DNA of 64,000 nucleotides. Source: Peptococcaceae bacterium BICA1-7. Its GTDB lineage: Bacteria > Bacillota > Desulfotomaculia > Desulfotomaculales > Desulfocucumaceae. The notes under the pieces were generated by a model. The model was not told the DNA's origin. It ran no database searches and was given only the letters and a program-made list of their open reading frames with translations. Shown piece after piece: positions 60,850-64,000 of this stretch. Location: contig JUEB01000009.1 in NCBI GenBank assembly GCA_000802095.1, positions 186,001-250,000 of the forward strand, read 5' to 3'. Numbering within the stretch: the stretch's first letter is position 1; each line of letters begins with the position of its first letter. A program made the position numbers and the translations under genes.

Positions 60850-61584
60850 TTGCCTAATTTGCCCAATAAAGACAATAAAGCAAAGTACGTTCAAGAAACA
60901 TTTAATTCCATAGCCAAGAACTACGATTTAATGAATACACTGATGTCGCTGGGCCTGGATAAGTCCTGGCGAAGGCTGGCAGTTGACAGATCGGAACTTA
61001 AAGCAGGTGGAAAGGGCCTGGACGTATGCTGCGGTACCGGGATGCTGACCATGGAGCAAGCACGGGTGGCAGGTTCGGCAGGAAGCATAACGGGACTGGA
61101 CTTTTCAGAAAAAATGCTGGAGGTCGCCCGGCAAAACATAGTGAATTTCCATTTTAAGGATACTATACGGTTTATTCAGGGAGACGCCATGGACTTGCCC
61201 TTTGAAAATAATGAATTTGACTGTGCCACAGTAGGATGGGGATTACGTAATGTTCCTGACATTGCCAAAGCGGTTGGTGAAATGGCGCGTGTTGTCAAGC
61301 CGGGAGGGAAGGTGGTATCTCTGGACATGGCTCAGCCAATGATACCTGTTTTCAGGGAGTTATACTGGCTTTGTTTTAACTGGGCAGTTCCCGCCGTGGG
61401 AAAGCTGTTCTCCGGCAACAAAAAAGCATACGCCTATCTACATGATTCAGCCAGGGTTTTTATGCATCAAAAAGAGCTGGCCGGCATATTTGCCAAAGCC
61501 GGTTTGGTTGAGGCCCGTTGTACAAACTTATGTGGTGGGGTAGTGGCAATTGTAGAAGGAAGGAAACCGGCGGCACACTATTAA
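60850..61584 (+). CDS. menG: Demethylmenaquinone / UbiE-type methyltransferase
   Basis: 244 residues. LDVCCGTGMLTMEQA (SAM loop), SITGLDFSEKMLEVAR, and GDAMDLPFENNEFDCATVGWGLRNVPD are UbiE/MenG hallmarks. Methylates demethylmenaquinone (or related quinol) with SAM. The TTG at 60850 was chosen because GGAGG (60837-60841) is eight bases upstream; the TTG at 60835 would contain that site. No other menaquinone genes are nearby. Confidence 0.9.
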   Translation: MPNLPNKDNKAKYVQETFNSIAKNYDLMNTLMSLGLDKSWRRLAVDRSELKAGGKGLDVCCGTGMLTMEQARVAGSAGSITGLDFSEKMLEVARQNIVNFHFKDTIRFIQGDAMDLPFENNEFDCATVGWGLRNVPDIAKAVGEMARVVKPGGKVVSLDMAQPMIPVFRELYWLCFNWAVPAVGKLFSGNKKAYAYLHDSARVFMHQKELAGIFAKAGLVEARCTNLCGGVVAIVEGRKPAAHY

Positions 61585-61590
61585 ATAAAA

Positions 61591-61631
61591 AACACCACAC
61601 CGTGCTATGGCGGGTTGTGGCGCTTTTTCTT
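61591..61631 (+). terminator. Terminator of the menG gene
   Basis: CACCACACC pairs imperfectly with GGTTGTGGCG; TTTTTCTTT follows. Confidence 0.6.
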
Positions 61632-61674
61632 TAGAATGTGCAGGAAAGATGAGGCAATTTTGATCGCGTATTGC

Positions 61675-62085
61675 TTATTTGGCTTTTTTATCAATCAACT
61701 CTCGAATATAATGGTAATCTATGCTTTCTGAGCTGGCTCGATAAAAGAATGGGTCTTTTCGGATGGTATTGCTTGAGTTGATGATAAATTTCTTATACAC
61801 GACACCATTTTTATAGATTGTCGTTCGAAAAGAGGTTCCCATATAGCCTATTGAAATCTTTTCTTTTTTGATAAATACTGTGTTAAGATTTTTAATGATA
61901 TGTTCAATATCAGTTGTATCTGTAATTACAACTGCTTTGCCTGTATTACCATCAAAAACCTCGATTTTAGAAACCTCTTGTGGTGAGATCTTGATTATTG
62001 AAGTTGGAAGATTCCACCAAATCCAACCACTAATAATGACAGCCATTACACATAATATTCCAATTAACTTTTTCTTACTTTTCAT
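61675..62085 (-). CDS. Unrecognised secreted or membrane-anchored protein
   Basis: 136 residues. N-terminal signal-anchor (KSKKKLIGILCVMAVIISGWIWWNL), then an extracytoplasmic domain beginning ISPQEVSKIEVFDGNTGKAVV with a tail rich in Tyr/Lys. No lipobox. GAGGAG precedes the ATG. I see similarity of layout to small DUF5301-like or YhfM-type proteins but cannot confirm. Low-GC relative to its neighbours. Confidence 0.65.
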   Translation of the reverse strand: MKSKKKLIGILCVMAVIISGWIWWNLPTSIIKISPQEVSKIEVFDGNTGKAVVITDTTDIEHIIKNLNTVFIKKEKISIGYMGTSFRTTIYKNGVVYKKFIINSSNTIRKDPFFYRASSESIDYHYIRELIDKKAK

Positions 62086-62876
62086 GCACTTTTACTCCTC
62101 GAAAAATATAATTTATCTTCGCTTCCGTAGTTTTATTGGTTCATACAAACTTTTGTTAATATTTTACTGTAACCATTTACACAAAGCTTATTAAGTCCTC
62201 GCCTCCCAGGCTGGTGTCGCCAGGCTGAAAGCTCCAGGGATTGAACGCCTCGTCTCTCATAGCCTTAATTTGAATGAAATAGCCTTCTATGTGCTTTCAG
62301 TTCTTTTGTGGTTAAAGCTAGGGGCAAATAGTTTGTATTGTTGCGCCACCTTTCTTCTTATGATTTTCTTCGCAATACCTGCCTTCCCTTCATCATGTAA
62401 ATACCAGTTTCCTTATTCCCGTCCATCTCATGATGACAGAACTCCAATAATTCCTCATTTATAAGTTGAGCTAGAGAAGTGAATTGTCACTTTGGTACAG
62501 GTTTAGCTTATTAATTCTGGCTCGCCTATAACGGATTATTTCCAGTAGTGAGAAAAAGTGTTCAAACCACTGGGCCGGTTCAACATCCGGTGCACCAGAG
62601 ATTGGCTAAGCGCCTGTATTCTTTTTATCATTCCTGCGGATGAAGCCCCCCTGTTTCTCGTGATGCACAAGTCCTTGGCTAAGGCTCTGAGGTAGAAATC
62701 ATCAAGTTCCAACAAAATTGTTAAAAATTTCTTGTTATTGTGAAGGGTTTTAATGAATTATAGCTAATAATAGCAATTCAGGAAATAATAATTATATATG
62801 GTTTGGATGCCCATAAACGACAAATTTAAAAATATTACAAAATAAAACATCATTATAGAAAAAGGGAGGGGCTAAA
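62086..62876. other. About 790 bp without a recognised gene
   Basis: AT-rich DNA. A minus-strand open stretch (about 62536-62752) encodes LDDFYLRALAKDLCITRNRG and onward without a ribosome site or clear start and looks like a decayed coding remnant. No repeat of the families above and no clear terminator or RNA is visible. Confidence 0.4.
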
Positions 62877-64000
62877 ATGGCGCTACAACAAATGTCAACC
62901 ATTCCTCAATACACAGATTATGAACTTGATGATCTACGGAGGATTTACCAGGAAGCTTCCAAAAACCGGGATCGGAGCCTGGTGCTGAATATGGCCAACG
63001 ACGCACATTACAGGGTTGTCAACAAGAACTACGCAAATTTGAATTTGACACCCGACCGCTACCCACAGCTGTTCAGACAGCTGGATATGGCCAGAGCGAT
63101 GAACACAAAAGACCAATCCTTAAGCCTTGTATACGACAGCAATGACGACGGCTACACCGACGCCAATGTTTTGCTGGACGTAGGTCTGGCTAAAGATGGT
63201 ATTGCATGTTCGGACGCAGTTTCCACCTATATCGGAGGAGCCTATTCCCTGGTCCTGACCCTGCAGGTTTTTAAAAAGGATACGATGGAACTGGTTGCCC
63301 ATAACAACATTCAATCAATGGGCGAAGGAGAGTACACACCCATCAGCGCCAAGAGCGCCCAGGCCGTTTCCGGAAATCTGGTGGCTTATTATTTTATAGA
63401 CTATACGAAAGATCCCGGCACGCCTACCCAGCATATAGTCATAACCAAGGAACCCCAGGGGCCGGTAGCAGACCCGAAGATTACCCAGCCTGTGCAGAAA
63501 CCCAACCATACAGCTCCCCCGTGGCCTTACTGGCAATACATCAGGGTGGGTTTAAGCCGCGGCATCGGCAGCCGGGATGACGTTGATTACTGGTTTAACC
63601 AGGGCCAGTGGGACGACCGGACGGTGATGGTCCCCCTCGACGGCTCCGTAACTTATAACAGTAATATCAAGCCGCTGGTTCCCGAGGACACCATTCAACT
63701 GAATATGTCTGTAGCTCTAAAGACCGGAGGGCTCAAGGTGCTTCCCGCCGATATGCTAAACACTGTTTACCCGTACTTTTATGTAAGTCCAAGTGACCCC
63801 AAAACAATAATATTTAAGAAGCCCGCTCCCACCGACCCCCAAAGCACCGATAACGGAAATCCAATCGTGTTCGGCCCCGCGCCCTGGAACTCGGACACGG
63901 TGGTATACTTTTTTTGCCAGATTGCCGTCAAGACCGAAAGCAGCTATCCTCTGTTCGACTATTCGGGAATTATCAGCAGCGATACCCCCGATAGCGACCC
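62877..64000 (+). CDS. Large unrecognised protein, 5' part (runs off the window)
   Basis: Open from ATG 62877 (AAGGGAGGGG upstream) to the window edge, at least 374 residues. MALQQMSTIPQYTDYELDDLRR at the start has no signal peptide. The body is aromatic-, Asp- and Pro-rich with beta-like stretches (AYSLVLTLQVFKKDTMELVAHN, PPWPYWQYIRVGLSRGIGSRDDVDYW, YPYFYVSPSDPKTI). No domain recognised. A cytosolic or surface structural protein, or a phage/particle-type protein, is conceivable. GC and codon use match the host. It likely starts a new transcription unit. Confidence 0.8.
   Translation, partial: MALQQMSTIPQYTDYELDDLRRIYQEASKNRDRSLVLNMANDAHYRVVNKNYANLNLTPDRYPQLFRQLDMARAMNTKDQSLSLVYDSNDDGYTDANVLLDVGLAKDGIACSDAVSTYIGGAYSLVLTLQVFKKDTMELVAHNNIQSMGEGEYTPISAKSAQAVSGNLVAYYFIDYTKDPGTPTQHIVITKEPQGPVADPKITQPVQKPNHTAPPWPYWQYIRVGLSRGIGSRDDVDYWFNQGQWDDRTVMVPLDGSVTYNSNIKPLVPEDTIQLNMSVALKTGGLKVLPADMLNTVYPYFYVSPSDPKTIIFKKPAPTDPQSTDNGNPIVFGPAPWNSDTVVYFFCQIAVKTESSYPLFDYSGIISSDTPDSD

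Noticed and set aside
62270-62464. Frame MNEIAFYVLSVLLWLKLG as a small membrane protein
   Set aside because: It has no ribosome site and no neighbour context; hydrophobicity alone is not enough.

Overview
The window looks like a chromosome segment of a spore-forming, anaerobic, low-redox Clostridia bacterium of the Peptococcaceae / Desulfotomaculum-Pelotomaculum type. The support is indirect: a syntrophy-style methylmalonyl-CoA operon, a SpoVB-like flippase, a YpmA (DUF4264) protein, a TIGR04086-like membrane protein, selA-selB, a zinc-LID adenylate kinase, strong Shine-Dalgarno sites and many TTG starts. No 16S rRNA or other species marker is present, so this placement is inference.

Layout. 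1-6.7 kb (+): thiolase, acyl-CoA dehydrogenase, corrinoid adenosyltransferase, MeaB and the two subunits of methylmalonyl-CoA mutase, closed by a strong terminator. This is a coherent B12-dependent acyl-CoA oxidation unit. 6.8-8.1 kb: two small unknown genes between inverted copies of a CACAGAG-type repeat. 8.1-14.3 kb: cysteine desulfurase-like protein, EF-G paralogue, SpoVB-like flippase, SurE and a YpmA-like protein. 14.3-17.3 kb (-): queD-queC-DUF366-queE-folE, the preQ0 (queuosine precursor) pathway. 17.5-23 kb: metal-binding HMA protein, a QueG-like Fe-S protein, a GGCT-like protein, a Crp/Fnr regulator, a TatD-linked radical SAM protein, and pssA-psd for phosphatidylethanolamine. 23-28.8 kb: a DinG-type exonuclease-helicase and a cluster of unrecognised coiled-coil and small proteins. 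28.8-38.9 kb (-): a second MeaB with an extra C-terminal tail, thioredoxin reductase, the five-gene Liv branched-chain amino-acid ABC transporter, an MTAP-type nucleoside phosphorylase, a methyltransferase and adk. 39-43.5 kb: MFS exporter plus MarR regulator, and HelD.

43.5-48.9 kb is the accessory part: a strong candidate small RNA (perfect sigma-A promoter and terminator about 100 nt apart), tRNA-Pro(CGG), then a gene graveyard (truncated helicase, frameshifted trypsin-like protease, IS256-type transposase tail, broken RelE), an intact ParE/Phd-type toxin-antitoxin pair and a GC-rich structured segment. 49-54.3 kb: two membrane proteins, then an iron-uptake region with three Fur-box-like sites (DUF2325 gene, HD-GYP remnant, feoA-feoB-zinc ribbon), a 44-residue Cys-rich peptide and an LpdD-like protein. 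54.3-61.6 kb: MidA-like methyltransferase, PPC-domain protein, selB-selA, DedA protein and menaquinone methyltransferase. The window ends inside a large unrecognised gene beginning at 62877.

The genes fit together as amino-acid or propionate use (Liv importer, thiolase, acyl-CoA dehydrogenase, B12 mutase), with queuosine, selenocysteine, Fe(II) and phospholipid housekeeping. Intergenic regions carry several copies of short-word dispersed repeats. The most interesting items are the candidate sRNA at 43.6 kb, the coiled-coil gene cluster at 26-28 kb, DUF366 inside the preQ0 operon, the dispersed repeat families, and the unknown gene at the right edge.
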